A stretch of 7,092 nt of DNA from JAQUQI01 sp041650035. Lineage in GTDB: Bacteria; Omnitrophota; Gorgyraeia; JABMRG01. Position numbers and translations under genes: made by a program. Location: contig JBAZLY010000038.1 in NCBI GenBank assembly GCA_041650035.1, positions 1 through 7,092 of the forward strand, read 5' to 3'. The notes under the pieces were generated by a model. The model saw only the letters and a program-made list of their open reading frames with translations, made no database searches and was not told the DNA's origin. Below, one piece after another: positions 6,290-7,092 of this stretch. The number at the start of each line of letters is the position of its first letter. The first letter of the stretch is position 1.

Positions 6290-7092
6290 TGATGCCGATC
6301 GGGGATTTGCCATATTCTTTGAATATCCTGTCTATCTCATCATATTCGAGTTCTTCTTTTTCAAGAAGCTCTCTTACAAGGCGCTCCACTATATCCCATT
6401 CTTTTTTAAGCAGTGTCTCTGTCTCAAGCAGGCACTTCTGCATAATCCTTTGAGTCTCCGCGTTCAGCTTCTCCTTGATTGACTCCGCGAGCAGGCTTGA
6501 AGGAATAGAGGTATTTTCACAGCCGTATATACTGTAATCACCAACCAGTCCGGTCTCTCCCATACCGAGGGCCCAAACCATCTGATGGGCAATAGTCATA
6601 GCGTTTTTAAAATCCGCGCTAACCCCTGTTGAGCTGGTCTTGTACTTAATTTTTTCAGCTACATAACCGGCGAGGCTTGTCCTTATATCGGCCAGCAGGG
6701 CCTGTTTACTGCGATTATGCAGCTCTTCCTTCGGCTGTTTCTGCACAGCGCCTAAAAAACCCTTCCTTGAAACAATGGATATCTTAAAGACATCGTCAGC
6801 GGGATGGGTCAGGTAAACAACCACGCCGTGGCCCGCCTCATGATAAGCTGTCATTTGTTTTTCTCCGGGCGTCATGAACTTCCGGTGTTTAACACCCCAG
6901 TCTATCCTGTCCATGGCCTCACTTATCTCTTTCAACGACACTATATCCTTTTTATTCCTTGTCGCAATAAGGGCTGATTCCTTGACGATATTCATGATAT
7001 CAGCGGGGCTTTTATAAACAGCTCTCTTGGCCAGCTTCTCTATATCTATGGATTTATCATATTTTATCTTGCTCAAATAGAATCTGAACACG
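6279..7092 (-). CDS. ftsH: FtsH-type membrane AAA+ zinc metalloprotease, C-terminal part
   Basis: FtsH is a membrane-anchored AAA+ protease that extracts and degrades membrane and short-lived cytoplasmic proteins. The visible 271 residues hold the end of the AAA+ lid and the whole M41 peptidase domain; the membrane segments and Walker motifs lie beyond the window. Seen, numbering from codon 1 at 7091: the lid helix SPADIMNIVKESALIATR (28-45), EISEAMDRI (55-63), the zinc site HEAGH (84-88) and the third-ligand region STGVSADF (D160). The tail from about 200 is rich in Glu and Lys and likely helical. It is divergent: the lid usually reads GFSGADL-N--NEAAL, and the strand before the LG motif usually reads I-PRG. 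It may therefore be a paralogue rather than the main FtsH. The stop overlaps the lipoprotein start by 11 bases. The GTG at 7091 is internal, not the true start. Confidence 0.93.
   Translation of the reverse strand, partial: VFRFYLSKIKYDKSIDIEKLAKRAVYKSPADIMNIVKESALIATRNKKDIVSLKEISEAMDRIDWGVKHRKFMTPGEKQMTAYHEAGHGVVVYLTHPADDVFKISIVSRKGFLGAVQKQPKEELHNRSKQALLADIRTSLAGYVAEKIKYKTSSTGVSADFKNAMTIAHQMVWALGMGETGLVGDYSIYGCENTSIPSSLLAESIKEKLNAETQRIMQKCLLETETLLKKEWDIVERLVRELLEKEELEYDEIDRIFKEYGKSPIGINEI

Noticed and set aside
1..7092. A mobile element, defence island, CRISPR array or novel multi-gene system
   Set aside because: No repeats arrays, transposase, integrase, nuclease or toxin-like genes are visible. 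Nearly every gene is a recognisable housekeeping gene in a compact one-strand layout.

Overview
This is a compact bacterial chromosome segment, and every gene lies on the minus strand. Read in the direction of transcription (right to left) the order is: ftsH-type protease (5' end outside the window), an uncharacterised putative lipoprotein, the C-terminal half of a split transketolase, ispE, a decayed spoVG, tRNA-Gln(TTG), clpX, glmU, and the start of prs. Gaps are short, and several genes overlap by 4 to 17 bases. The whole stretch therefore looks like one or two co-transcribed housekeeping blocks. No mobile element, CRISPR array, integrase or phage gene is visible.

The core order ispE - spoVG - tRNA-Gln - glmU - prs resembles known neighbourhoods. 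Bacillus has ispE, purR, yabJ, spoVG, glmU and prs in a row, and several Proteobacteria have a tRNA-Gln gene between ispE and prs. Here clpX is inserted between the tRNA and glmU. A split transketolase, a SpoVG with an internal zinc-ribbon-like insert, a divergent FtsH and a Gram-negative-style lipoprotein suggest an uncultured lineage of the Omnitrophota/PVC kind. That placement is inference from protein style and gene order, not proof.

Functionally the block mixes nucleotide and sugar precursor supply (Prs, transketolase), envelope precursors (GlmU for UDP-GlcNAc, IspE for isoprenoids including the undecaprenyl carrier), and AAA+ proteolysis (FtsH at the membrane, ClpX in the cytoplasm).

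The most notable observation is at 3084-3540. An apparently coding 130-residue frame there is only the middle of a spoVG gene. The true N-terminus and C-terminus lie in the other two minus-strand frames. The gene carries one in-frame TAG, two single-base losses and a Cys-to-Tyr change in its zinc-ribbon insert, while all flanking genes are open. I found no evidence of a wholly new multi-gene system. The remaining leads are the unassigned lipoprotein coupled to ftsH and transketolase, the missing transketolase N-half, and substitutions in GlmU.
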